From Pedobacter kyonggii (GTDB lineage: Bacteria > Bacteroidota > Bacteroidia > Sphingobacteriales > Sphingobacteriaceae), in NCBI RefSeq assembly GCF_004310665.1, contig NZ_SIXF01000003.1, positions 187,087 to 251,086 on the forward strand: 64,000 nucleotides of DNA. Direction: 5' to 3'. The position numbers were made by a program, and so were the translations under genes. The notes below the pieces were generated by a model. The model did not search any database. It saw only the letters and a list, made by a program, of their open reading frames with translations, and was not told where the DNA came from. The first letter of the stretch is position 1. The number at the start of each line of letters is the position of its first letter. Shown in pieces: positions 1 through 9,804 of this stretch.

Positions 1-113
1 AGCCATCAGGACCTGGCAAAAGTTTGGAACATTCAATTAAAAAATCAAACTAATAACCGCAGTCCTCCGTACGGTCCAACGCAAAAGAGGCTGCTTAACC
101 AAACCGACTACTA

Positions 114-3100
114 ATGTATCAAAATTCAAGGAAATTTGGTATGCCTAAACGGCTGTACCTTAAATTATTGCTAACTATGCGCTTAACCATCGTAATTATA
201 ATAGCGTGCTTTTTGCAGGTGAGTGCGTCGAGCTTTGCCCAAAAAGTGACTTTAACCAAGTCGAATGCTTCACTCCGATCTGTCTTCAAAGCGCTTAACC
301 AGCAGACGGGTTACAATTTTTTTTATACGGACAATTTGTTGGAAAATTCGTCGCCAGTAACCATCAACGTTAAAGATGCAGAATTGTCTACTGTACTTAA
401 CCAGATTTTTGCAGCGCAAAACCTGGATTTTGTTATCCGTAACAAAACTGTGGTCATCAAAGCAAGTGAACTGGCCAGGCAGGAAGTTATTTCCGGTTTT
501 GTAGGCGATGCTAAAGAACGTAAGCCCATCCCAGGCGTTACAGTATCGATCAAGGGAACAAAGTCTACCGTTCAGACGGATAAGAATGGAAAATTTACCA
601 TCAGTATATCAGCAGGTGCAACCTCTTTGGAGTTCAGATTTGTAGGTTATAAAACTGTTGATGTGCCCATCTCACCTAATTCGAATTATACCATTTACAT
701 GGAAGAGAATCAGGTTACGCTAAATGAGATGGTGATCACAGGGATGGTTGACCGGAAGGTAAATACCTATACGGGAGCTGCCAAAACCATAACTGCTGCT
801 GAGCTTAAGGCGGTGAGTCCGGTAAATATTTTTGCCGGCATTGCTGCGCTTGATCCATCTTTCAGAATGATTCCGAACAACAAGATAGGCGGGAATATCA
901 ACGCGCTTCCGGAAGTGACCATGCGTGGGCAAACGTCTTATCCAACCTTGGGTTCGGAACTTGTTGGCAACCCAAATACGCCATTATTCATTCTTGATGG
1001 ATTTCAGGTTTCTTTACAGGCAATCGTAGACCTGGACATGAATCAGATTGCGTCGGTAACTTTATTAAAGGATGCTTCGGCCACTGCAATGTATGGCTCT
1101 CGTGGAGGTAACGGTGTGATGGTAGTTACAACGATCCTGCCACCAAGAGGAAAAGTTGAAGTTTCCATCACCAATAACTTCACTTTATCATCCCCTGATC
1201 TTTCTGTTTACCATATGCTGAATGCGGAAGAAAAATTGGACTTTGAACGTCGTGTTGGTTTTCTAAACAGTTATAGAGGGCAAGCCATTAATGCCGAACG
1301 ATATAAAGCAGTGGTGAGCGGTGTTAATACAGACTGGAAATCTATTCCTGTTCAAACAGGGATTAACAACAGAACCAACCTTTCATTACGTGGGGGCGAC
1401 CAGTCTTTAACTTTCAACCTTACTTTTAGTGGAAATTTTTTACAGGGTGTAATGAAGGAACAGGACAGGAAAAATTATTCTGGAAGTTTTACGCTGAGTT
1501 ATAAAACCAATAAATTAACATTCCAAAACAACACGATTGCAACCCAGGTTATTTCTAATGACTCGCCCTATGGGGAATTTAGTCAGTACCTGGATTTGAA
1601 TCCGTACTGGAAACCTTACGATGAAAACGGTAATGTAAACAAGTACCTGGAAAACATCGATTTGGGCTTCGGTGTAGGAAGTTCTGTGGTCTTAAACCCA
1701 TTAATGGATATTAATTATAATACCATTAACAACAGAAATAAGAACTTTAATTTAAGAAACAATACCACTGTACGCTACGATTTTAGTAAATCATTATGGT
1801 TCAATGGCGCATTGGGAATCACAAAAGTGAACGGAACAATAGATAATTTCTATTCCGCTTTAGATAGCCGTTTCAATGGTATCGCAGATTTAAGTGCACG
1901 AGGTACCTATTCGAAAGATAACAGTGATGCCTTTACCATGGACGGAACAGGTTCTGTGAACTACAACCAGAACTTTGGAAAGCACGGCATTACTGTATAT
2001 GCAGGATTCAGGCTTGCCAGCACAAGCTTAAATTCATATAATGTATCTACGCAGGGTTTCCCTTTCGATCGTCTGGACAATATCTTGTTTGCTGCGCAGT
2101 ATTTAAACAGCAGGCCTACCGGAACTGAAAGTACAATTAACAATCTTTCCTATACCGGAAGTGCGAACTACTCTTATGATAACCGATATTTTACCGATTT
2201 TACTTATACAAGAGATGGCTCTTCTGCTTATGGAGAGAATAATAAATTTGGTAATTTTTGGTCTGCAGGTTTAGGATGGAACATCAATAATGAGAAATTC
2301 CTTAAGGACAGCAAAATAATCAACTTGCTGAGGATCCGTGGTAGCTATGGTTCTACAGGTACATCTGTACAAGATCCTTACGCCGCACAATTCAGGTACA
2401 ATTTGGGTACATCGACTGGTTATTTCGGCGAAGTAGGTGCTTTTCCGGGCGCACTTGGAAACCCCAATCTGAGCTGGCAGCAAGTACTGAAGTCGAACAT
2501 TGGTATTGCTTCATCATTTCTCGACAACCGTTTAACTTTTAATGCAGAATTTTATAATGAGGTAACTCAAAATGCGCTGACTACAGTTTCGCTGGCACCT
2601 AGTACCGGTTTCCCTTCGTATACCGAAAATTTAGGTAAGATTCAGAACAGGGGATTGCAATTCGACCTGGGTTATACCATACTATCTGAACCTCGTAAAG
2701 GCTTAAAGTGGAATGTTTCTGTAAACGCCGCCACTAACAAATCTGTACTGAAAGAACTTTCTGGTAAACTTAAAGCCTTCAACGCCGCATTAAATACGAA
2801 TAACGCCGATCAGACTTCCGAAAATGCACAGTTCATTGAAGGTCAGTCTACCACGGCCATTTATGCGGTGAGGTCACTGGGGATTGATCCGGTTACCGGC
2901 CAGGAAGTTTACCTGAAAGCAGATGGTACCCCAACATTTGTGTGGGACGTTAACGATAAGACCTATGTTGGCGATAGCCGCCCCAAGTGGACAGGTGCCA
3001 TCAATTCAAACTTCCTATATGCAGGTTTTGCCTTAAATTTTAGCTTCAATTATAATTATGGTGCTGATCTGTATAACAGTACGTTATTAAACCGGGTAGA

Positions 3101-3434
3101 AGCCGTTGATGCACGCAACAACGTAGACCGAAGAGCGTATGACCTGGGTTGGACGGGACCTGGAAGTTTGAGCCCATACCGTAGAATTACAACCTTCCCA
3201 ACACCAACGAAGCTTACTTCGCGCTTTGTTCAGCGTGATAACAACATTCAGCTCAGCTCAATTAATTTGAGTTATCAGTTCAAAACACCATTTGTAAAAA
3301 AATTAGGCTTGCAGAACCTTAGTGTTAGTGCCACAACGAACAACCTGGGCACCTTTAGCTCCATTGAAATAGAACGTGGTACAGATAATCCTTTTGCCAG
3401 AGAATATACATTTGGTTTGAGTGCAAGATTTTAA
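114..3434 (+). CDS. SusC/RagA TonB-dependent transporter with STN domain
   Basis: Outer-membrane TonB-dependent porter that, with the SusD-like lipoprotein encoded next, imports an oligomeric ligand. Residues 1-43 are a basic stretch plus signal peptide ending near SSFAQ. Residues ~45-118 are an STN domain (NFFYTDNLL, ending TVVIK), ~126-205 a CarboxypepD_reg-like sandwich, ~215-340 the plug (VTLLKDASATAMYGSRGG), and the rest a beta-barrel ending in Phe. In Bacteroidota the STN domain usually links a transporter to a FecR anti-sigma/ECF sigma pair, so such a pair is expected left of the window (inference). The other two SusC proteins here lack it. The first ATG is used; an ATG at 141 is an alternative. 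It heads a six-gene operon. The substrate is unknown. Confidence 0.95.
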   Translation: MYQNSRKFGMPKRLYLKLLLTMRLTIVIIIACFLQVSASSFAQKVTLTKSNASLRSVFKALNQQTGYNFFYTDNLLENSSPVTINVKDAELSTVLNQIFAAQNLDFVIRNKTVVIKASELARQEVISGFVGDAKERKPIPGVTVSIKGTKSTVQTDKNGKFTISISAGATSLEFRFVGYKTVDVPISPNSNYTIYMEENQVTLNEMVITGMVDRKVNTYTGAAKTITAAELKAVSPVNIFAGIAALDPSFRMIPNNKIGGNINALPEVTMRGQTSYPTLGSELVGNPNTPLFILDGFQVSLQAIVDLDMNQIASVTLLKDASATAMYGSRGGNGVMVVTTILPPRGKVEVSITNNFTLSSPDLSVYHMLNAEEKLDFERRVGFLNSYRGQAINAERYKAVVSGVNTDWKSIPVQTGINNRTNLSLRGGDQSLTFNLTFSGNFLQGVMKEQDRKNYSGSFTLSYKTNKLTFQNNTIATQVISNDSPYGEFSQYLDLNPYWKPYDENGNVNKYLENIDLGFGVGSSVVLNPLMDINYNTINNRNKNFNLRNNTTVRYDFSKSLWFNGALGITKVNGTIDNFYSALDSRFNGIADLSARGTYSKDNSDAFTMDGTGSVNYNQNFGKHGITVYAGFRLASTSLNSYNVSTQGFPFDRLDNILFAAQYLNSRPTGTESTINNLSYTGSANYSYDNRYFTDFTYTRDGSSAYGENNKFGNFWSAGLGWNINNEKFLKDSKIINLLRIRGSYGSTGTSVQDPYAAQFRYNLGTSTGYFGEVGAFPGALGNPNLSWQQVLKSNIGIASSFLDNRLTFNAEFYNEVTQNALTTVSLAPSTGFPSYTENLGKIQNRGLQFDLGYTILSEPRKGLKWNVSVNAATNKSVLKELSGKLKAFNAALNTNNADQTSENAQFIEGQSTTAIYAVRSLGIDPVTGQEVYLKADGTPTFVWDVNDKTYVGDSRPKWTGAINSNFLYAGFALNFSFNYNYGADLYNSTLLNRVEAVDARNNVDRRAYDLGWTGPGSLSPYRRITTFPTPTKLTSRFVQRDNNIQLSSINLSYQFKTPFVKKLGLQNLSVSATTNNLGTFSSIEIERGTDNPFAREYTFGLSARF

Positions 3435-3459
3435 ATTCAAAAGATAAATTCATATCCCA

Positions 3460-4893
3460 ATGAAAAGAACAATATTAATTATAGGAATTCTGGCAATAGG
3501 TGCGATGTTTTCCGGTTGTAAGAAATTTTTGGATGTACAGCCCAAAACGAGTCTGCCTGAAGAACAGTTGTTTACTTCAGAAGTTGGTTTTCAACAGGCT
3601 TTATCAGGTGTATATGGCCAGTTGGCTGGTAACAATCTCTATGGAGATAACCTTTCTATGGGCTTCGTTTCTGCCCTGGCACAAAATTATTCAACACTCA
3701 ATACGAACGCAGGTATTTCGCTGCAACAAACACAACTCCTAAACTATGCTTCAGCAGAAGTAGTAGGATACACCAATGCCATCTGGTCTTCCAGTTACAG
3801 TGCAATTGCTGCAGCAAATAAAATAATTGCAAATACAGAAACAAACCGTTCTGTACTAACCAATAATTCATATGCACAGCTGCGCGGTGAAGCCTTAGCC
3901 CTAAGGGCGTTTATACATTTTGATTTATTACGTATGTTCGGTCCCGAATATACTGCGGGTGCTAATTTAAAGGCCATCCCTTACAAAAAAGATGTAAACG
4001 AAAACGCAATTATACCTGGTACAACTGCTGACGTGGTTAAATTTGCTTTAGCCGATCTGAAAGAGGCTGCAGATTTGTTGCTAACGGTTGACCCGATCGT
4101 GACCAGCGATCTGCGTAGCAGGCGGAATAAGTTAAATTACTACGGCATAAAAGCACTGGAAGCAAGAATAAGATTATACAGTGGTGATAAATCAGGTGCT
4201 GCTGCTGCTGCAAATGTAGTAATCAGCTCAGGTAAGTATGCATTCGTAACCCAAGCTGCGGCTGGTGCCATTAGCTCAGGATTGGTGGTACGCGACCGCC
4301 TATATTTCAATGAGCAGGTATTTATGATCAGGGTTAGAGATATATTGCCAACTGTACAGCGTTACTTCAGATTTAGAGGTGCTTTAGATCAAACCCTTAC
4401 GCGTACCCCTGCTAACTTTGCTACATTGTACGAAACTTCATCCGGTGGTGGTACAGATATCAGGTTTGTTTACCGTTTAGAGCAGGATGGAGGAAGCTTG
4501 TTCCCATCTAAGTTCTGGCAAGCCTCTACCGCTACCACTACAATTACCGATAATTTATTAGATCAGTATGTACCAGGCATACGTCTTTCAGAAATGTACT
4601 ATATCTTGGCTGAAACTGCAGAAACACCAGCTGCAGGCGTTGGTTATTTAAATACGGTGCGCCAAAATAGGGGGCTTTCCAATCTGGCAACAACGCTCAG
4701 CGCTACCGATCTTACAGCTGCAATTACCAAGGAATACCAGAAAGAATTTTATGCAGAAGGCCAGTTGTTTTTTTACTATAAGCGTATTAAAGCACTAAGA
4801 ATGCAATTTCGCAACATCAACATGACACCAGCGGACTACAAACTCCCGATTCCAGATGCTGAACTTCAATTTAATCCGAATTATGGAAACTAA
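3460..4893 (+). CDS. SusD/RagB family lipoprotein
   Basis: Surface lipoprotein expected to form the lid of the transporter encoded 25 bp upstream. A lipoprotein signal with Cys20 (FSGC then KKFLDV) starts the protein. The helical TPR-like SusD fold shows in the LRGEALALRAFIHFDLLRMF segment and in the C-terminal EYQKEFYAEGQLFFYYKR stretch typical of RagB/SusD ends. At 477 residues it is slightly short for the family but complete. The ligand cannot be read from the sequence. Confidence 0.95.
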   Translation: MKRTILIIGILAIGAMFSGCKKFLDVQPKTSLPEEQLFTSEVGFQQALSGVYGQLAGNNLYGDNLSMGFVSALAQNYSTLNTNAGISLQQTQLLNYASAEVVGYTNAIWSSSYSAIAAANKIIANTETNRSVLTNNSYAQLRGEALALRAFIHFDLLRMFGPEYTAGANLKAIPYKKDVNENAIIPGTTADVVKFALADLKEAADLLLTVDPIVTSDLRSRRNKLNYYGIKALEARIRLYSGDKSGAAAAANVVISSGKYAFVTQAAAGAISSGLVVRDRLYFNEQVFMIRVRDILPTVQRYFRFRGALDQTLTRTPANFATLYETSSGGGTDIRFVYRLEQDGGSLFPSKFWQASTATTTITDNLLDQYVPGIRLSEMYYILAETAETPAAGVGYLNTVRQNRGLSNLATTLSATDLTAAITKEYQKEFYAEGQLFFYYKRIKALRMQFRNINMTPADYKLPIPDAELQFNPNYGN

Positions 4894-4906
4894 TCAAACT
4901 CGTATT

Positions 4907-5638
4907 ATGAAATACTTATCATATATATTGATAGTGGCCTGTCTTTTTTCATGCAAGAAAGAAGCAGTCGAAAGCTATCAGGGAAAGGATGGCATCAGTT
5001 TCTTTGCCTACACTTACGAACTTTTGCATACCACAGCGGTAAGAAGCTACTCTTTTGCCTTGCAAGCAACTCAAAAGCAAAGAGATACCCTATTTATACC
5101 AATGCGCATTACCGGGAAGTTATCCGATCAGCCACGTACGGTATTGCTGAAAACGGCCCAAGGAACTACCGCAACTGCAGGCGTAGATTTTGAGCTGAAA
5201 GAATTCACCGTTCCGCCGGGAGCATCCACATTTAATTATCCGTTGATATTGATCAATTCTACCGGAATGGCCAGTAATGTCTACAGGATTGTACTGGAGC
5301 CAGCAGAAACAAAAGACTTTACTCTAGGTACTCTTGGCCAGACACCTGGTATTAATGACATTACGGAAGAAAACTTCCGATACCTAAAGATTGATGTAAC
5401 CGGCCAATACATTGAGCCAAGTTATTGGATCTATCTCCAGGCGGATTTCGGGGAATTCAGCGCTGTAAAATACAAGTTCATGGTGAAGACATTGGGTATA
5501 ACCGATTTTTCTTACGATAAGATTGGTTCTGACGGTGTACTGAACTTTCCGGTTACCCTAAGGAATGCACTGGCCGCTTATGAGGCTGCAAATGGTCCAT
5601 TGTTAGATGAGAACGGTCAACAGATATCGTTCCCTTAA
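4907..5638 (+). CDS. DUF4843 family lipoprotein
   Basis: Predicted lipoprotein of 243 residues with Cys16 in the signal (ACLFSC then KKEA). The body is beta-rich and contains a Calx-beta-like stretch (TATAGVDFELKEFTVPPG) and an ending with the look of DUF4843 proteins, which commonly follow SusD genes in Sphingobacteria. The ATG at 4907 was chosen because the upstream in-frame ATGs lie inside the susD end and the signal peptide begins here. The role is unproven; surface glycan or protein binding within the SusCD complex is an inference from context. Confidence 0.85.
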   Translation: MKYLSYILIVACLFSCKKEAVESYQGKDGISFFAYTYELLHTTAVRSYSFALQATQKQRDTLFIPMRITGKLSDQPRTVLLKTAQGTTATAGVDFELKEFTVPPGASTFNYPLILINSTGMASNVYRIVLEPAETKDFTLGTLGQTPGINDITEENFRYLKIDVTGQYIEPSYWIYLQADFGEFSAVKYKFMVKTLGITDFSYDKIGSDGVLNFPVTLRNALAAYEAANGPLLDENGQQISFP

Positions 5639-5649
5639 TTTAAAATATT

Positions 5650-7074
5650 ATGCATTTAAAATACTTTTTAAAGCTCAGTCCGATTTTTATTGTAATCATG
5701 TTGGCATTTGCTGCCTGCAAAAAAGACAATCAACAGTATAAATATGATCAAATCAATGATATTAAGATTACAGATGCAGTAACCGCTTTTACGGTTCCTC
5801 AACTGGATTCGCTGATCATCACACCAACATTGGCCCAAACAATGCCCGAAGGTGATTCATTTACCTATAGTTGGACAATTGATTCGACAACAATTGCTGA
5901 AACTAAAAATCTACGCATTAAAGTAACATTAAGTCCAGGCACTTATTCCATAATTTACAGAGTAACGAGTAATAAAAATGGTATTTACACGCTAAAGCGT
6001 TATACCATCACAGTAAATGGTGTTTATCCGGATGGCTGGTATGTTCTCAACAGCAAGGATGGAAAAGGTAAAGCTTCTTTGATCCGGACGGATGATGTGA
6101 TTTTTGACAACCCAATGGAAGTAGCCAACAATAAAACCTATCCGGGAAAACCAATGGCTTTATATAATTTTGGAAAAGGTGGGTTCTTTTATTATTTCAC
6201 TGATCAAAATGTATATCGCTTTAACATGAACGATTGGTTAGAACTTGGTGATAGAAGTTCGATACTTCCCGGTTTGGCAACACCGCTTCCATTTAAAACT
6301 GCACCGGCATTTATCATGAATACCTCAAAATTTGAACAATATATCGTTGCAGACGGCAGTCTGTATGTTGGCGTTTCAGGAACAAACTCAGAAAATCTGA
6401 AACCCTTTTCACAACGCATTCCAGGTAATTATGATTTATTCCCAGGTGTTTTTCCAGGCAATTTTAACACTACCTATTTTTACGATAATGCAACAATGAG
6501 TTTTATGCAGATGGGAATTTTGTCAAGAGTCCTGGAGCAATCGCCTGCAACACCATCGAGACCTTTCGATATGGCAAATGTAGGTAAGAAAATGATTGCC
6601 TATGATCGTGGCGTAACAACCTTGTCCCAGGAAGGTATTGAGTGGTATTACATCATGGAAGACAATAATGGTCGTTACCTGATGTCATTGACTGGCGACT
6701 CAGACAACAGTTTCCCTGGAGTTAACCAAAAAATGACGAACAGTCCGGAAATAGGAAGTGCAACTAACTTCGCAACCTCATCAATTTTAAAACAACTTTA
6801 TTACACTGTTGGCAACAAGGTTTATTTGTACGATATGCTTGCAAACGCCGCACGTCTGATTTACACGTTCCCATCAGGATACGTAATTAAAGACATTGAA
6901 ATGTTGCGTAGCACCAGTAAACAATTGGTAATCGGTGTTAATAATGGTGCAACGGGTGAAGTTTATTATTTCAGCATCAATGGTCAGGGGGAATTTAGTA
7001 ATGGTACTTATGCCAAGAAATTTACCGGCTTTGGTGAAATTATACAAATTGCCCCTGCCAGAGATAACCTGTAA
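5650..7074 (+). CDS. PKD-like family lipoprotein
   Basis: Lipoprotein of 474 residues with Cys23 (AFAAC then KKDN). Residues ~40-125 form a PKD-like beta-sandwich (FTYSWTIDSTT, YSIIYRVTSN). The remainder is a repeated beta-strand region that could form a propeller, as in PKD-like family proteins found beside SusD/DUF4843 genes. It lies 11 bp after the DUF4843 gene and is clearly co-transcribed. No catalytic motif is visible; a surface-binding accessory role is likely. Confidence 0.85.
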   Translation: MHLKYFLKLSPIFIVIMLAFAACKKDNQQYKYDQINDIKITDAVTAFTVPQLDSLIITPTLAQTMPEGDSFTYSWTIDSTTIAETKNLRIKVTLSPGTYSIIYRVTSNKNGIYTLKRYTITVNGVYPDGWYVLNSKDGKGKASLIRTDDVIFDNPMEVANNKTYPGKPMALYNFGKGGFFYYFTDQNVYRFNMNDWLELGDRSSILPGLATPLPFKTAPAFIMNTSKFEQYIVADGSLYVGVSGTNSENLKPFSQRIPGNYDLFPGVFPGNFNTTYFYDNATMSFMQMGILSRVLEQSPATPSRPFDMANVGKKMIAYDRGVTTLSQEGIEWYYIMEDNNGRYLMSLTGDSDNSFPGVNQKMTNSPEIGSATNFATSSILKQLYYTVGNKVYLYDMLANAARLIYTFPSGYVIKDIEMLRSTSKQLVIGVNNGATGEVYYFSINGQGEFSNGTYAKKFTGFGEIIQIAPARDNL

Positions 7075-7115
7075 ACACCCAATTGAATTATATTAATTAT
7101 TTAACAAATACGATA

Positions 7116-8291
7116 ATGAAAAAAATAGTCCTGCTCATTGCAATCCTGACTATCGGAAAGTCTGCATTTACTCAGCAGGCACAGCCGGCATATAAGGCAA
7201 GTTTAGATTCTCTGAAGATCTTTATTGATCTCTCAGAAAAAGAAGCCATTCTTAACCGTTTGGTCAAAGCCCATCCGAACGACAATTTTGACCAATACAG
7301 AGCTAAATTGGCCGAAAACTTTGTGATTGCAAAAAACTCAGCCAAGGCTTTACACTACTTCAACCAGATTGAACAGACCGCAAGGATCATGTATGTTGAA
7401 ACAGTTGCGACAGGCATTATGACCTACGATTTGAAAGCTGCTGAAACATTAGTTGGACAAGAATTGAATAACCCAAAAAATGCGAAAGAAGAGCGGTTAT
7501 TTTTGTTACAACTATATAGTCAGGTGGCAGATAAAATGGGCGACCATAACAAAGCTTTTGCCGCCATTAAGGAGTGCTATGAGCAGGCCGCCAGAAAAAG
7601 TGCAGGATTAACCGCGCAATATTATTATTTGATGAGCAAAACAGGCAGGTACCAGGAAGCGCTTCCAGAGCTGGAAAAAGCAGTTTTGTTAGGCTTGGCC
7701 GATGATGATTTTAAGAATGAACTGAAAAAGGCCTATATAAATGTGCATCCGGGAAAAGATTCAAATGCTTACCTGGCTACTTTAACCAAGCAGTTTGACG
7801 ACAAATATAAAGCAGAAATAGCAGCCAAAATGATAACGGAGCAGGCACCTGAATTTAAAGTTAAAGACATAAATGGTAAAGAAGTATCCTTGTCAGACTT
7901 TAAAGGAAAGACCATTGTTCTCGACTTTTGGGCAACCTGGTGTGGGCCCTGTAAAAAGTCGCTTCCAGCGATGCAAATGATGGTTAATAAATATAAAAAC
8001 GACCCGACGGTAAAGTTTCTGTTTATACACACCTGGGAAACGGTTCCAAACCCAAAACCTGATGCTGTAAATTACTTGTTAACCCATAACCTGGATTTGC
8101 CTTTGTATATGGATACTAAAGATCCCGTTACAAAAAAGAATCCTGCAGTATCGTCATTTGGCGTCTCAGGAATCCCCGCGAAGTTTATTATTGATGGCAA
8201 CGGTAAAATACGTTTCAAAGAGCTGGGATTACTTTGGCCAAATGAGGTTGCTGTCAGGCAACTTTCAGCCATGATAGAGATGTCCCGTTAA
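7116..8291 (+). CDS. TlpA-like exported thioredoxin with N-terminal helical region
   Basis: Exported thiol-disulfide oxidoreductase of the TlpA/AhpC-TSA class. A cleavable signal peptide begins at the ATG at 7116 (MKKIVLLIAILTIG); an upstream in-frame ATG at 7083 would put an unlikely polar stretch in front of it. Residues ~30-230 are helical and TPR-like. Residues ~250-391 are the thioredoxin fold with active site W275-C-G-P-C279 (FWATWCGPCKKS) and the cis-Pro loop (GVSGIPAKFI). It probably acts in the periplasm. It sits in the same operon as the SusCD pair, which suggests that the imported ligand or its processing enzyme involves redox chemistry (inference). Confidence 0.92.
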   Translation: MKKIVLLIAILTIGKSAFTQQAQPAYKASLDSLKIFIDLSEKEAILNRLVKAHPNDNFDQYRAKLAENFVIAKNSAKALHYFNQIEQTARIMYVETVATGIMTYDLKAAETLVGQELNNPKNAKEERLFLLQLYSQVADKMGDHNKAFAAIKECYEQAARKSAGLTAQYYYLMSKTGRYQEALPELEKAVLLGLADDDFKNELKKAYINVHPGKDSNAYLATLTKQFDDKYKAEIAAKMITEQAPEFKVKDINGKEVSLSDFKGKTIVLDFWATWCGPCKKSLPAMQMMVNKYKNDPTVKFLFIHTWETVPNPKPDAVNYLLTHNLDLPLYMDTKDPVTKKNPAVSSFGVSGIPAKFIIDGNGKIRFKELGLLWPNEVAVRQLSAMIEMSR

Positions 8292-8330
8292 AATTTAATC
8301 ACCCAAAGAAACTCATAGAAAACAAACTGT

Positions 8331-9548
8331 ATGAAAAAATTATTTTTAATATTCCTGCTGCTGCCTTTTATTGGTACGGCCCAAGTTAAAGGCACACATT
8401 TTGAGCATGGACTTTCCTGGCAGCAGGCAAAAGATAAAGCTAAAAAAGAGAACAAATACCTTTTGGTAGACTGCTTTACAACCTGGTGCGGCCCCTGCAA
8501 ATACATGGCCAGTACCATTTTTCCGCAGGAAAAGGTCGGTGAATTCTTCAACAAAAACTTTGTAAATGTTAAGGTACAGTTCGATCAGACCAAAAATGAC
8601 AGCGAAGAAGTTAAAAGCTGGTATGCGGATGCCCAATCGATGAGCAAAGAGTTCAAGATAAATGCCTATCCTACCTTCCTGATCTTTTCTCCACAGGGCA
8701 AGCTTGTACACCGTATTGTAGGCGGCGGTGAGGCGGATGAATTTATCGCTAAAGCGAAGATGGCGCTAAACCCAGAAACCCAATATTACACGCTACTGAA
8801 AAAAAGCGAGTCGGGAAATGCTGCTCCTGAGACCCTGAAACAGTTGGCAACTAGTGCCGAGGCCGCCTATGATGAGGAAAACTCCGAAAAGTTTGCCAGC
8901 GCTTACATGGCTACACAAAAAGACCTGTATAGCAAAGAAAACCTGGAGTTTGTGAGCAAATACACCAAAAGCAGCCAAAGCAAGGGATTTGAGCTGATGT
9001 TAAAAGATCCTGAAAAAGTAGATGCCGTTCTGGGAAAAGGAAAATCAAATGAAATCCTGGGTTCCGTTATTCTGGAGGAAAATATTTATCCCGGACTTCG
9101 AAAATCCAATGCTAATATAGATTCACTGGTTGCTGCCGCACAAGTGAAATATCCAACTGTAGACATCAGCAAAGCCACCGAACTGATAAAGATTCAGGTT
9201 TTTCATGCCGAAAAAAAATGGGATAAATTTCAGCCGGCATTACTAAGCTATATGAAAAAATATGGTGCCGAAGTGACCGCTGATATGTTGAATTTCTTTG
9301 CATGGGCGGTTTTTGAAAACTGTAAAGATACAAACTGTATTACTGAGGCGCTGAGCTGGAGTAAACGCAGCGTGGATGAGACCCAAACTAAGGAGCCTGC
9401 CTACCTGGACACCTATGCCAATCTGCTGTATAAGCTGGGCAAAAAGGACCAGGCGATTGCCATGCAGCAGAAAGCGGTGGACCTGGTTGCAGCCGAAAAT
9501 AAAGCAAAATACCAGGTTACCCTGGAGAAAATGAAAAAAGGCGAATAA
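8331..9548 (+). CDS. Exported thioredoxin-family protein (Thioredoxin_7-like)
   Basis: Second thioredoxin-fold protein of the operon, 405 residues. A signal peptide (residues 1-18, FIGTAQ) is followed by a thioredoxin domain (~25-145) with W52-C-G-P-C56 and a NAYPTFLIF cis-Pro segment. The C-terminal ~250 residues are helical and end in a TPR-like motif (YANLLYKLGKKDQAIAMQQKA). It is last in the operon, 39 bp after the TlpA gene and just before a strong terminator. It probably works in the periplasm as a disulfide reductase or isomerase; the partner is unknown. Confidence 0.9.
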   Translation: MKKLFLIFLLLPFIGTAQVKGTHFEHGLSWQQAKDKAKKENKYLLVDCFTTWCGPCKYMASTIFPQEKVGEFFNKNFVNVKVQFDQTKNDSEEVKSWYADAQSMSKEFKINAYPTFLIFSPQGKLVHRIVGGGEADEFIAKAKMALNPETQYYTLLKKSESGNAAPETLKQLATSAEAAYDEENSEKFASAYMATQKDLYSKENLEFVSKYTKSSQSKGFELMLKDPEKVDAVLGKGKSNEILGSVILEENIYPGLRKSNANIDSLVAAAQVKYPTVDISKATELIKIQVFHAEKKWDKFQPALLSYMKKYGAEVTADMLNFFAWAVFENCKDTNCITEALSWSKRSVDETQTKEPAYLDTYANLLYKLGKKDQAIAMQQKAVDLVAAENKAKYQVTLEKMKKGE

Positions 9549-9564
9549 ACCTTTAAGATTAAGT

Positions 9565-9602
9565 AAAAGGGATGTAGTTTATGACACTGCATCCCTTTTT
9601 TA
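9565..9602 (+). terminator. Rho-independent terminator of the first SusCD operon
   Basis: A 13-bp stem (9565-9577 with 9587-9599, one G-U pair, core GGGATG/CATCCC) with a 9-nt loop runs directly into T residues, 16 bp after the last stop codon. No other gene follows for 200 bp on this strand. Confidence 0.85.
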
Positions 9603-9804
9603 TTGTGTCCTGACATAAGCCTTAGCAATAAGGCTGTCCTGTAAGCAAGCACCTCCATGCCGAAATAACGCCGCCAACTTATAATATTAATTATAGTTAT
9701 TCCTGAAAATATTTTTTAAATACCTAAGTATCAAAGTTGATGTCAGGTGTCCTTATGGAAATCGGCTCTCAAAATCTGATCTACAACCAACTAAAATCAT
9801 CCTT

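Noticed and set aside
1-113. Possible end of an upstream gene (open frame from base 1 to a stop overlapping the first ATG)
   Set aside because: Only 37 codons are visible, and they do not resemble a FecR or sigma-factor end; the sequence could equally be the untranslated leader of susC.
9618-9635. Seven-bp hairpin with a GCAA tetraloop after the first operon's terminator
   Set aside because: It is short and isolated, with no promoter or conserved context visible, so not supported as an RNA gene.
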